Below, piece by piece: positions 26,409 through 35,803 of a DNA stretch of 64,000 bases. Location: assembly GCA_910576785.1 (NCBI GenBank), contig CAJTJG010000012.1, positions 37,195 through 101,194 on the forward strand. Reading direction: 5' to 3'. Numbering within the stretch: the first letter of the stretch is position 1; every line of letters starts with the position of its first letter. Made by a program: the position numbers and the translations under genes. Under the pieces are notes generated by a model that saw only the letters and a program-made list of their open reading frames with translations, did no database searches and was not told where the DNA came from. This DNA is from an uncultured Duncaniella sp. Its GTDB lineage: Bacteria > Bacteroidota > Bacteroidia > Bacteroidales > Muribaculaceae.

Positions 26409-27062
26409 ATGGAAATAATAAACTTTGCCGAGACTCCGTCGCTCGTCAGCCAGTACATGAGCGAGCTTCGTGATGTGAACACTCAGGGAGACATGATGCG
26501 CTTCCGACGCAACCTCCAGCGCATAGGAGAGATCATGGCTTACGAGATATCCAAGCGTATGCGCTACCGCAAGGAGACCGTCACCACTCCGCTGGCCACA
26601 TCAACCGACGATGTGATAGACGAACAGGTGGTACTTGCCACCATATTCCGCGCAGGAATACCGTTCCATCAGGGTTTTCTCGATTATTTCGATAAGGCTC
26701 AGAATGCATTTGTATCAGCATATCGGAAATATCGTGAGAAGGAAAATTTCGATGTATTCATAGAATATATAGCCTCACCGCTGCTCGATGGAAAAACCCT
26801 CGTCATAGCCGATCCGATGCTCGCCACAGGTTCCTCCATGGAACTCTGCTACCGAGCACTCCTCACAAAAGGAAATCCTGCCCACATCCATGTAGCCTCG
26901 ATCATAGCATCGGAAGCTGCGGTGGACTATATAAAATCCAAATTCCCGGAGGAAAAGACCACGGTGTGGATCGGCGCCATCGACCCGGAGATCAACTCCC
27001 ACTCCTATATCGTGCCCGGACTTGGTGATGCCGGCGACCTGGCATACGGAGTGAAGGAATAA
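26409..27062 (+). CDS. upp: Uracil phosphoribosyltransferase
   Basis: A 217-residue enzyme converting uracil and PRPP into UMP. The PRPP-binding loop is IADPMLATGSSMELCYRALL, and the C-terminal uracil-binding region reads SYIVPGLGDAGDLAYGVKE, matching the family's GLGDAGDR-type end. Residues 60-90 hold DEQVVLATIFRAGIPFHQGF, the flexible loop. It ends the ybaK-aroC-radical SAM-upp gene string just before the cobalamin riboswitch region. Confidence 0.93.
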   Translation: MEIINFAETPSLVSQYMSELRDVNTQGDMMRFRRNLQRIGEIMAYEISKRMRYRKETVTTPLATSTDDVIDEQVVLATIFRAGIPFHQGFLDYFDKAQNAFVSAYRKYREKENFDVFIEYIASPLLDGKTLVIADPMLATGSSMELCYRALLTKGNPAHIHVASIIASEAAVDYIKSKFPEEKTTVWIGAIDPEINSHSYIVPGLGDAGDLAYGVKE

Positions 27063-27150
27063 CTGAAAAAACAGATTATCCGCTGACAGCCCATAGTCTC
27101 ATCCAAGATTTAAAACTTTATTACTGACAATTATTTTCCTTCCCTTTAAT

Positions 27151-27181
27151 TTTGTCAGGTCATAATTTAATTGTAATTTCG
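27151..27181 (+). promoter_or_regulatory. Promoter of the cobalamin riboswitch transcript
   Basis: TTTG at 27151-27154, a 19-bp spacer, then TAATTTCG at 27174-27181 (one mismatch to TAnnTTTG). This is an almost exact Bacteroidota sigma-ABfr promoter, and its start point falls just before the P1 stem of the riboswitch. Confidence 0.8.
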
Positions 27182-27188
27182 CAGCGTT

Positions 27189-27418
27189 ATGGTTGCTTGA
27201 CCGAGAGTAGTCTCAGTCACCAGAGCATCAAAAGGGAACCCGGTGTAAATCCGGGACAGTACCCGCTGCTGTAAATTCCATCAACAACGGTAATGCTCAA
27301 CACCATTGAAGCCACAAGCTTTGAGAAGGTGCATTGCCGGGGATAAGTCAGAAGACCTGCCATAGCCACTGTTGAATACCGGCCTACGGGACTATGGGCT
27401 TGCTTCTGACTGAACCAT
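27189..27418 (+). ncRNA. Cobalamin (adenosylcobalamin-type) riboswitch
   Basis: The leader contains AAAAGGGAACCCGGTG followed by TAAATCCGGGACAGTACCCG and later GATAAGTCAGAAGACCTGCC, the B12 box. A closing stem is formed by ATGGTT (27189-27194) and AACCAT (27413-27418). B12-box bases 27346-27354 can also pair with CTTCTGACT (27403-27411). The element sits upstream of btuB and an intrinsic terminator, so effector binding probably reduces expression of the uptake operon. Confidence 0.93.
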
Positions 27419-27492
27419 ATGATGACATTCATATGCCGTTACCGACACAATGAGAATATATATGTGTCCGGTAGCCATTCGGATAAAATCAC

Positions 27493-27535
27493 AAACTCCC
27501 GTTCGCACAATCCATAGTGCAAACGGGAGTTTTTT
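27493..27535 (+). terminator. Intrinsic terminator between riboswitch and btuB
   Basis: AACTCCCGTTCGCAC (27494-27508) pairs with GTGCAAACGGGAGTT (27518-27532) with one mismatch, followed by TTTTG. It lies in front of the btuB ATG at 27558, fitting a transcription-attenuation riboswitch; it also argues against any earlier btuB start. Confidence 0.85.
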
Positions 27536-27557
27536 GTATATTCCAATCCTGACACGA

Positions 27558-29564
27558 ATGTCATTTTACCTAAAACAAGCATTATACATAGCGACCGCTG
27601 CCGGCAGTGTATTGTCGGTACTTGCCTCAGAACCGATCGATACCTTAGCCACTCAACAATTAGGCGAAGTCATCGTCACGGCTGTGAAACCTGCAAGCGA
27701 GACCATACCCGTACAGACTCTGTCAGGCAAGGAGCTGAACCGCCTAAACAGCAACAGTGTTGCCGATGCGCTGCGATATTTCGCCGGTGTACAAGTAAAG
27801 GATTACGGAGGTGTGGGAGGTATCAAGACCGTCAATATCCGTTCGATGGGCACCAACCATACGGGCGTTGTATATGATGGAGTGCAATTGGGCAATGCAC
27901 AGAACGGTCAGATAGACTTAGGACAGTTCTCGCTTGACAATATCGAGGCCCTGTCGCTACATAATGGCCAGAAGAGCGCATTGCTCCAACCGGCACGTGA
28001 TTTCGGAAACGCCGGCACCATATATCTGCGGACACGCACACCTCGCTTTGAGGAAGGGGAGACCTACCATGCCCGTTTATCGATGCGCTGCGGATCTTTT
28101 GACCTGCTGAATCCTTCAGCCTTAGTAGAATTGAAGTTGTCCGATCAGGTGAACGCCTCGATGAGCGCGGAGTGGCTCAACTCAAGCGGCAAATACAAAT
28201 TCCGCTACCGGCGTGTGAATCCTGCCGGCGAACTGGCCTACGACACGACTGCTGTAAGAGAGAACGGTGACATAAACGCCACACGCCTCGAGCTTAACCT
28301 CAACGGCTCGGTGAGTCGCGGAGAATGGCATTTCAAAGCCTACAATTATAATTCAGAGCGCGGTGTGCCCGGAGCCATTGTCAACAATGTGTGGCGGCGC
28401 GGCGAACGTATATGGGACACCAATTCATTCGTGCAGACATCGGCCACGCTTATATTCGGACGATGGACCACAATGGAAAATGTGAAATATGCCTTCTACC
28501 GAACACATTATGTCAACAATGACGACAAACAGATCAAGATTGATAATCTATACAGGCAACGCGAACTGTATGTCTCATCGGCCAACCAGTTTGACATCAT
28601 GCCAGGTTGGAGTGCCTCGGCAAGTTATGACTTCATGTGGAACACCCTTGATGCCGATGTATATGGTTTCGCAAGGCCGGAACGATTCTCCAACTTATTG
28701 TCGGTAGCCACCGCCATTGACCTCAGACGCTTCAAAGCCACCGCAAGCGGGCTGCTGACATTAATTCACGACAATCTCAACGGTCAGGAGGCCCCGGCCG
28801 ACAAGCGGGTATTCACCCCGGCCATATATGTATCGGCATATCCACTTCATGACATGTGGCTAAGCATCAGGGCATTCTACAAAAAATCGTTCCGCATGCC
28901 TACGTTCAACGATCTATATTATGCCGATATGGGCAATTCAAAACTCAATCCCGAGCATGTGACCCAGTACAATGCAGGCGTCCTCATCGACCACCGTCAG
29001 CACAGTACGATCTCCGCTCTACGCTTCAGCGCAGATGTGTATTACAACAAGGTCAAGGACAAGATCGTGGCCTATCCAAAGGGGCAGCAGTTCCGATGGA
29101 CCATGCTCAACCTCGGAGTTGTCGATATACGCGGTCTTGACGTGACCGGACTTATAACCCTCAACCCTATACGTGACGCCTACCTAACCTTACGCGCACA
29201 ATATACCTATCAGAAAGCTATTGACGTGACCGATCCTTCTGACAACTATTACCGTCATCAGATACCGTACATCCCCCACCACTCTGGTTCGGCCGTGATA
29301 AATCTTGAATGGAAAGAATGGAATCTGAATTACAGTTTCATATATGTGGGCGAACGATACAACCAGCAGGAAAATATCCGGTACAACTACACTCAGCCAT
29401 GGTACACATCGGACGTGTCACTGAGCCGCGACTTCAGTATAGGGCAGGTCAAGGCCCGCGGACTACTCGAGGTCAACAATCTGCTGAGTCAGGACTATGA
29501 CGTGATCATAAACTATCCCATGCCCAAACGCAATTTCCGTATCACTCTGACAATAGAGATATGA
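27558..29564 (+). CDS. btuB: TonB-dependent cobalamin receptor BtuB
   Basis: A 668-residue outer-membrane receptor. A signal peptide (MSFYLKQALYIATAAGSVLS) is followed by a TonB box (LGEVIVTA), a plug domain (VADALRYFAGVQVKDYGGVGG, IRSMGTNHTGVVYDGVQLGN) and a 22-strand-type barrel ending in RNFRITLTIEI with the usual terminal aromatic/hydrophobic strand. No carboxypeptidase-D-like N-terminal extension, so it is not SusC-type. Assignment to cobalamin rests on the riboswitch directly upstream and the BtuG-like gene directly downstream. The start at 27558 lies after the terminator hairpin. Confidence 0.9.
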   Translation: MSFYLKQALYIATAAGSVLSVLASEPIDTLATQQLGEVIVTAVKPASETIPVQTLSGKELNRLNSNSVADALRYFAGVQVKDYGGVGGIKTVNIRSMGTNHTGVVYDGVQLGNAQNGQIDLGQFSLDNIEALSLHNGQKSALLQPARDFGNAGTIYLRTRTPRFEEGETYHARLSMRCGSFDLLNPSALVELKLSDQVNASMSAEWLNSSGKYKFRYRRVNPAGELAYDTTAVRENGDINATRLELNLNGSVSRGEWHFKAYNYNSERGVPGAIVNNVWRRGERIWDTNSFVQTSATLIFGRWTTMENVKYAFYRTHYVNNDDKQIKIDNLYRQRELYVSSANQFDIMPGWSASASYDFMWNTLDADVYGFARPERFSNLLSVATAIDLRRFKATASGLLTLIHDNLNGQEAPADKRVFTPAIYVSAYPLHDMWLSIRAFYKKSFRMPTFNDLYYADMGNSKLNPEHVTQYNAGVLIDHRQHSTISALRFSADVYYNKVKDKIVAYPKGQQFRWTMLNLGVVDIRGLDVTGLITLNPIRDAYLTLRAQYTYQKAIDVTDPSDNYYRHQIPYIPHHSGSAVINLEWKEWNLNYSFIYVGERYNQQENIRYNYTQPWYTSDVSLSRDFSIGQVKARGLLEVNNLLSQDYDVIINYPMPKRNFRITLTIEI

Positions 29565-30721
29565 TGAGACTACGATATATACTTTACCTGCTGGCTGGTA
29601 TCATCATGTTCATCACCTACGGTTGCCGCGAGGATGAATTGGTCGTGCCGACAGAATATGACATTATCCCCGAACTACCCGCTCCCGGCACCTCGATACG
29701 TGGCTTCTATCTGGTCAATGAGGGCAACATGGGTTCCAATAAATGCACCCTTGATTATTTTGACTACTTCACAGGGCTATACGCCCGCAACTTCTATGCC
29801 GAGCGCAACCCTACAGTCATCAAAGAACTCGGAGATGTCGGCAATGATATCGGCATCTATGGCTCAAAGCTGTATGTTGTGGTGAACTGCTCGCACAAAG
29901 TCGAGGTAATGGATGCGCACACCGGCATACGCATAGGCCAGATCGACATACCCAACTGCCGCTACGTGCGGTTTCACCGCGGCATGGCATATGTAAGTTC
30001 CTATGTCGGGCCGGTACTCATAGATCCCGATGCCCCGAAGGGTGCAGTGTTTGAGATCGATACACTCTCATTGAAGGTGACACGCAAAGTATCTGTCGGA
30101 TATCAGCCCGAAGAGATGGAAATTGTAGATGACTACATGTATGTAGCCAACTCCGGCGGTTACCGGGCCCCGAATTACGACAACACTATATCAGTGATCC
30201 AGATGGTCGATTTCAAGCAGGTGCAGCAGATACCGGTAGGAATAAACCTCCACCGTGTGAAACAGGACGCACATAAAAAACTGTGGGTTACATCTCGCGG
30301 AGATTATATGGGTCGTCCGTCAAGGCTTTATGTGCTTGACAAACGCAAGGGCACAAACCAGATGATTGTGACCGATACCATTCCGGTGGCATGTTCCGAT
30401 ATAGCCATACATGGCGATTCGCTCTATTACTATGCCACCGAGTGGAACAACTACACTGCCTCCAACACCATCTCTTACGGCATAATAGACGTTCGCACCA
30501 AAGAAGTGGTATCGACCAACTTCATCACCGATGGCACCGAACGCGAGATAACCATACCATACGGCATAGCCATACATCCTGAGACCGGCGACATATTCGT
30601 AACCGATGCCAAGAATTATGTCAGCAGCGGTACGCTCTACTGTTTCACCCCCGAAGGTAAGAAAAAATGGAGCGTGCGCACAGGCGATATCCCGGCCCAC
30701 ATCACATTTCTGAAACGATGA
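29561..30721 (+). CDS. btuG: BtuG-like surface lipoprotein (DUF5074/YncE-type beta-propeller)
   Basis: A 386-residue lipoprotein: signal and lipobox ending in YGC at residue 22, then acidic residues (RED). The body has repeated propeller strands (GSKLYVVVNCSHKVEVMDA, MAYVSSYVGPVLIDPDA, DYMYVANSGGYRAP, HPETGDIFVTDAKNYVS). It opens with FYLVNEGNMGSNKC. Position right after btuB under a B12 riboswitch matches BtuG, the Bacteroides surface lipoprotein that binds cobalamin with very high affinity and docks on BtuB. The stop of btuB overlaps its ATG. Whether this member binds B12 is inferred. Confidence 0.85.
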   Translation: MMRLRYILYLLAGIIMFITYGCREDELVVPTEYDIIPELPAPGTSIRGFYLVNEGNMGSNKCTLDYFDYFTGLYARNFYAERNPTVIKELGDVGNDIGIYGSKLYVVVNCSHKVEVMDAHTGIRIGQIDIPNCRYVRFHRGMAYVSSYVGPVLIDPDAPKGAVFEIDTLSLKVTRKVSVGYQPEEMEIVDDYMYVANSGGYRAPNYDNTISVIQMVDFKQVQQIPVGINLHRVKQDAHKKLWVTSRGDYMGRPSRLYVLDKRKGTNQMIVTDTIPVACSDIAIHGDSLYYYATEWNNYTASNTISYGIIDVRTKEVVSTNFITDGTEREITIPYGIAIHPETGDIFVTDAKNYVSSGTLYCFTPEGKKKWSVRTGDIPAHITFLKR

Positions 30722-31926
30722 GAAATCCACTCCCCCACTACATATTATCAGCACTGTCACTGGCAGTGACAGGATGCAATGAGAACGTGCCAATAGTATC
30801 GCTCGGCATCGATGATACATATTATATAGCACGCATGCAGAAACTTCAGCTCCGGCCGGCCCTTACGGGCGACAGATACGAGTGGAAAATCAATGGCAAA
30901 AGTGTCTCGACCGACAAGGACTATATATTCATTGCTGAAAGAGAGGGCACCTATCACCTGAGTTTCGACATCATCGATCTCACCACACCCTATCATCACG
31001 ATTTCACCATCGAGGTGCTTCACGAAGAAGTGGAGTACAGTCCCTACATATCCAAAGTGCTGGAGTACCGTCCTGCACCGGGCCAGTTTATCAATGAGAT
31101 GCCGGAGTATGAGGACGGCGACACCGAAGCCGACATGGTGCGCAAGGCAGGGGAATGCATATCCGGGACCGCCGATATCATGATCTCCTTGGGTGGCTAT
31201 GGCGGCTACGTGACATTCGCATTCGACCACACGGTGATGAACGTAAAGGGAGAGAAAGACTTCCGGATCTGGGGCAACGCCTTCTATGAACTCACCAACC
31301 CCGATGCCAAAGGAGGATCGGCCGAGCCGGGTATAGTGATGGTGAGCTATGACTCCAACTGCAACGGGCTGCCCGACGATGAATGGTACGAACTTGCCGG
31401 AAGCGAGTACTACCAACCACATACTCTACACGGCTACTCGATCACATATCACCGTCCCTCCCCCGACCATATCCCGGAGGAGGATGATACAGGTTTTCTC
31501 TCCGACACAAAATACATACCCTGGCATGATTCGACCGGAGGTACCGGCTACATAGCCAAGAACACTTTTCACAGCCAATGCTATTATCCCCTCTGGCTAA
31601 AAGAGGATGAACTGACTTTCAACGGCACGCTTCTGCCTCAAAACGGCATTGATACAAGCGGTACGGGAAGATATTACATCCTTTATGCCTTCGGATGGGG
31701 ATATGTCGATAATCATCCCAATGACTACGCCGACCTCAACAGCTTCGACATCGGTTGGGCCGTGGATAGCGAGGGGAGAACTGTCGACCTGCCCGGTGCC
31801 GACTTCATCCGTGTCTATACAGGTCTGAATCAGTATTGCGGCTGGCTGGGCGAGACATCCACCGAAATATCCCGCGCCTGCGATCTGCATATAGCACTGC
31901 CGGGAGTACCGTTGCCCGAGATATAA
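30718..31926 (+). CDS. Surface lipoprotein of the B12 operon, PKD/Ig-like start
   Basis: A 402-residue lipoprotein whose ATG overlaps the btuG stop (ATGA). The lipobox is VTGC at residue 20, followed by NENVP. An Ig/PKD-like domain (about 25-105: LRPALTGDRYEWKINGKSVS, DYIFIAEREGTYHLSFDI) precedes a larger domain (about 110-400) with ISLGGYGGYVTFAFDHTV, DFRIWGNAFYE, VMVSYDSNCNGLPDDEWYEL and AFGWGYVDNHPND. The latter looks like a cell-surface beta-sandwich; DSNCNGLPDDEW could be a calcium loop. Similar proteins sit beside btuB/btuG in other Bacteroidota, probably as accessory capture proteins (inference). Confidence 0.75.
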   Translation: MRNPLPHYILSALSLAVTGCNENVPIVSLGIDDTYYIARMQKLQLRPALTGDRYEWKINGKSVSTDKDYIFIAEREGTYHLSFDIIDLTTPYHHDFTIEVLHEEVEYSPYISKVLEYRPAPGQFINEMPEYEDGDTEADMVRKAGECISGTADIMISLGGYGGYVTFAFDHTVMNVKGEKDFRIWGNAFYELTNPDAKGGSAEPGIVMVSYDSNCNGLPDDEWYELAGSEYYQPHTLHGYSITYHRPSPDHIPEEDDTGFLSDTKYIPWHDSTGGTGYIAKNTFHSQCYYPLWLKEDELTFNGTLLPQNGIDTSGTGRYYILYAFGWGYVDNHPNDYADLNSFDIGWAVDSEGRTVDLPGADFIRVYTGLNQYCGWLGETSTEISRACDLHIALPGVPLPEI

Positions 31927-31960
31927 GAAACCAACAAATAATAAACCATAATTACAAATC

Positions 31961-34900
31961 ATGAAAAAAACATTACTCACATTTGTCACCACTCTACCTC
32001 TGTGGCTATCGGTCAATACCGCAGCAGCACAGGAAGGATGGATTGATTGGGACAGGATCCAGCACTGGGCCGGTGACCCAGATGGGAAAAAGAAGTGTGC
32101 CCTGGTCATAGATTTTCAGGACGAATACGGCTCGGAAGCTCTCGTATGGGGCTACCGATGGAACGGTACGGCTACCGGAGAGGATTTGGTTCGTGCTGTG
32201 GCATCACAAAGCAGCGCGCTGACAGTCATGATCCAGTACACCGGCACCATGGGTTCGACACTCAACGGTATCGGTATGAGTACCGACAGGGAGAATCTCG
32301 ACCACCTGTCCTACGATTTTGACCGCGCGGCCTTAGCAGGGGAAGTATCATTCGGCTACTTCTCACCAAACACCTCCATGGGACAGGAGACAGCTCCCGG
32401 CTATGAGGCACAGACCATGTGTCAGCAAGCTATCGAACGGGCCAAGACCACGGGCATAATCGAGCACCCGCTCAATGCGTTTGTCTATGGCTATCCGGCC
32501 TATGACTATGACTACTGGTTTCTCGAGGAAGGCTATAATGAAAGTTATGACTTCCGATGGCGTTCAGGTTGGTATGAAGGCTACTGGAGTTATTGGCATG
32601 GTCCAAACGACTACGACTACATGAGTTACTCAGGTCTCGGTATGTCAAGTACCGTGCTTCAGGACGGTTATGTCCAGGCATGGAAATACACTCCTCTCAA
32701 CGGTGAGGGTTACGGACCGACCGGAGGCGAACTCTCCATGGATCTTGACTACGACATACTGCTGTATGATGAGCAGATGCACGAGGCAGAGCAGATGATA
32801 CAACCCGTAGACCAGGATAAGGTGAACTTCTGGGTGGGTGAAGGTGAGAAATCAGCCACAGTTGTATTTCAGTTCAACGACGGACGCGGACCTGAAAATC
32901 TTGTCTATGGTTACCGCTGGTCAGGAGGATGGGATGACAATCTGTCCACCGTCATCTCTACCATAGCCAAAGCCGATCCTCGTATGAATCTGACAGATGA
33001 GGGCGGAAACATAAAGATCACTTATGACTCTGACGATGACGGCCAGATCGGCTCGAAGGACCACAGCGATACCGATAATACATGGAACTACTATGTGAAA
33101 CGTGTAGTGGACACAGACTTCAACAAGGTCAATGCCGGCCGATGGCTAAATCCGAATGCAGTGTTGATACTATCGCATCAGCCTGCAGAGATGGCCTCTG
33201 TCGAACTGCCATATCAGCTCTACCGTCCTGCCATCGATTCAGAGCAAGTACTCACACTGCCCGACAACATCGAATATGCCCTCGACGATGACGGACTGCT
33301 CATTCCCATGTTCATCCAAGTACCCGAAGGCTACAAATTCAACCAATCGGCCTTCATGTGGACGCGTGACGCGAATATAACAGCTATCACCACCTCCATG
33401 GGAACAAACAATTACATGGGTAAAATCAATGGCTACAAGAATTTCAAACCGACCACAGGCACCCTCAAGGTAAGAGGTTCTGTCACTCCGTCCGGCTCGA
33501 CAAAATCAGAGTACGTCTATTCAAACGATATGACACTCGACCTGCGCATGCCTGAAATACCGGTGACATCCATTCGTTATGAGAACAGTCAAGTTACCGC
33601 CCGTCTGAACCATAAGGTCGAGAACCGACTCGTGATCGAGCCGGCAGACGCGACCTACACACAGCTCGCCTACTCTTCATCCAAATCAACTGTGGCAGGT
33701 GTCGTATCAACAACCGGAGTAGTCACCACCACCAAGACAGCCGGTGAGGCCACTATCACGGCACAATACAGCATTGATCCGAAGATAAAATCCGAGTTCA
33801 TCCTCACCTCATCACTGGTACATCCGTTGGAAGATGTGACATTTGAATGTGCCAATGAAGATGGCATCATCACGCTAACACCCAAGGGTATGTCCGGCCT
33901 ATTCCCGATAATTACGCCGGAGGATCCCGATATTGCCGATGTATCAGTCACACTTTCAGAGAATGGTGATGCCAAGGACAACTACATAGCCACCATGTAT
34001 CAAGTAAATATGTGGGACGCCGATAATAACCGTACCAGACCATATGAGTTGTCGGGTCACCGCGTTGGCGAATGCAAGCTCACTGTGACATCTCAGGATG
34101 GGACCGGATTTAAAAAGGAGTTCACCGTCCGTGTGGTTGAGCCAGAGCGCGAGCCGGCCATCGACTACAATACCGGTACAATCATGCTCAACGAGGAGTG
34201 GTTCGGCCACACCAACGGTGGCCTTAACTGGTATTCTCCCGACTACGAAATCACCTATCAGGCTTACGAGCGCGAGAATCCAGGCATGTCATTCGGTTGC
34301 ACTTCCCAATATGGCATAATCTATGACGGCAAACTCATCGTATGCTCCAAACAGGCCGTCGATGGTGGAGACCCGCTCCCCGGCGGCGGACGTGTGGTGA
34401 TAGCCGATGCCGCCACTCTTAAACGTCTCGGCTCTATCGATGACCTTGTGTTTGGCGACGAGACCCGCAGTAATGACGGACGTGCGGCTGTAGGTGCCGG
34501 GCCGGGCCGCGCATATGTAGGCTCTAATTCCGGTATCTATATCATCGATACCGACAACTACGCTGTCATAGGCAAAATCCAGGGTACCGACCCGGACGGC
34601 AACGCTTCCGACCTCTACAGCGGTCAGATAGGTGATATGGTTCTCGCCGGCAACCATGTGTTTGCCCTGCGTCAATCGACAGGCATATACATCATCGACA
34701 TCCGCACCGACAAGGTTGTAAAAGCCATTGCCGATGCCAACGTACAGGGATTGACGCAGGCTGCCGACGGTTCAGTATGGTACGCCACTATCAACGCCAC
34801 CGGCCAATCAATCTTTGTGGCGCTCGACCATACTACATTTGAAGAGATCGACCGCGTGGAGGTTCCCGCCGAATATGGCGCCGTAACTTGCGGCTGGGGC

Positions 34901-35803
34901 GCATGGCGCACCACCCAGTTCACCGGAGCACACAGCGTGAACTCGCTGTTCTTCTCTCCCGGCAGCTCAATATCCAACGGTGGCGCCGGTGTGATATACC
35001 GCTACGACATCGAGAACGGAACATTCACCCGTCTCGTCCAGATTGCCGGTCTTGAAGCCCATACCCCAGGGATGAAGCAGGGAGCTTACGGCACTATACG
35101 TTATGACGACCGCTCAGGCGAGATCATAGCCGGAACTACCGAAAGCAAGGCTTCAGGACACTATCGTTACAACTGGACTCACTTCATAGATGCCAAAAAT
35201 GGCGGTATAGTGCGCAGCATCGAACTCCGCCCCTACTATTGGTTCCAGGCCCATGCTATCTTCCCTGATGCATATGCCCCCGATGTGGAGGATATCGATG
35301 ATATAACTATAGATCTGTCAGACGAACCGGTAACCATTGAGATCAATGCCACCGACCGCGACAATAATGACGCCAACATTCACTATTCGCTCTTGTCGAT
35401 ACCGGTGACCACAGACAACGCGACAACCGTCTCGGCTGTTGATGCCAAACTTGAGGGTAATATACTCACTCTCACTCCTCAGGCAGTGGGCAAACACACC
35501 GTGGGCTTTGCAGTTGAATCAAACGGAAAGACCGTGCAGCATGCAGTAAATGTCGAGGTCAGGAACAAATCCACAGGACTTGAGTCAATCGACACCGCTG
35601 ATGGCCGCATCATGGCTCACGGCAACGAGATCACCGTAGATGGATACGAAGGTTACAACTTCACGGTTGTGAATGTGTCGGGTATGACGGTTGATTGGTT
35701 CACCGCCGAGACAAGCCATCACGTGCATACCACATCTCTTGCAAATGGCGTATATATCGTCATCGGTGACAATGGTGTGACAAAGAAAATCATACTAAAA
35801 TGA
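31961..35803 (+). CDS. 1280-residue mosaic secreted protein of the B12 operon
   Basis: Signal peptide to about residue 23. Two copies of a module follow (about 26-110 and 286-345), each with ALVIDFQD/TVVFQFND then LVWGYRW/LVYGYRW. Between them, residues 174-252 are very rich in Tyr and Trp (about 25 of 78 aromatic). An EF-hand-like loop DSDDDGQIGSKDHSD occurs near 356-370. Ig-like units follow (about 530-625, KSTVAGVVSTTGVVTT). A DUF5074-type propeller begins near 735 (IMLNEEWFGHTNGGLNWYSP) and runs to about 1105, then an Ig-like unit and a T9SS-type sorting domain at the end (GVYIVIGDNGVTKKIILK). Predicted cell-surface; function unknown, cobalamin or corrinoid binding is a guess from context. 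Confidence 0.8.
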   Translation: MKKTLLTFVTTLPLWLSVNTAAAQEGWIDWDRIQHWAGDPDGKKKCALVIDFQDEYGSEALVWGYRWNGTATGEDLVRAVASQSSALTVMIQYTGTMGSTLNGIGMSTDRENLDHLSYDFDRAALAGEVSFGYFSPNTSMGQETAPGYEAQTMCQQAIERAKTTGIIEHPLNAFVYGYPAYDYDYWFLEEGYNESYDFRWRSGWYEGYWSYWHGPNDYDYMSYSGLGMSSTVLQDGYVQAWKYTPLNGEGYGPTGGELSMDLDYDILLYDEQMHEAEQMIQPVDQDKVNFWVGEGEKSATVVFQFNDGRGPENLVYGYRWSGGWDDNLSTVISTIAKADPRMNLTDEGGNIKITYDSDDDGQIGSKDHSDTDNTWNYYVKRVVDTDFNKVNAGRWLNPNAVLILSHQPAEMASVELPYQLYRPAIDSEQVLTLPDNIEYALDDDGLLIPMFIQVPEGYKFNQSAFMWTRDANITAITTSMGTNNYMGKINGYKNFKPTTGTLKVRGSVTPSGSTKSEYVYSNDMTLDLRMPEIPVTSIRYENSQVTARLNHKVENRLVIEPADATYTQLAYSSSKSTVAGVVSTTGVVTTTKTAGEATITAQYSIDPKIKSEFILTSSLVHPLEDVTFECANEDGIITLTPKGMSGLFPIITPEDPDIADVSVTLSENGDAKDNYIATMYQVNMWDADNNRTRPYELSGHRVGECKLTVTSQDGTGFKKEFTVRVVEPEREPAIDYNTGTIMLNEEWFGHTNGGLNWYSPDYEITYQAYERENPGMSFGCTSQYGIIYDGKLIVCSKQAVDGGDPLPGGGRVVIADAATLKRLGSIDDLVFGDETRSNDGRAAVGAGPGRAYVGSNSGIYIIDTDNYAVIGKIQGTDPDGNASDLYSGQIGDMVLAGNHVFALRQSTGIYIIDIRTDKVVKAIADANVQGLTQAADGSVWYATINATGQSIFVALDHTTFEEIDRVEVPAEYGAVTCGWGAWRTTQFTGAHSVNSLFFSPGSSISNGGAGVIYRYDIENGTFTRLVQIAGLEAHTPGMKQGAYGTIRYDDRSGEIIAGTTESKASGHYRYNWTHFIDAKNGGIVRSIELRPYYWFQAHAIFPDAYAPDVEDIDDITIDLSDEPVTIEINATDRDNNDANIHYSLLSIPVTTDNATTVSAVDAKLEGNILTLTPQAVGKHTVGFAVESNGKTVQHAVNVEVRNKSTGLESIDTADGRIMAHGNEITVDGYEGYNFTVVNVSGMTVDWFTAETSHHVHTTSLANGVYIVIGDNGVTKKIILK

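Noticed and set aside
27450..27557. Upstream start for btuB
   Set aside because: The extension would be translated from the riboswitch terminator hairpin; the ATG at 27558 gives a normal signal peptide.
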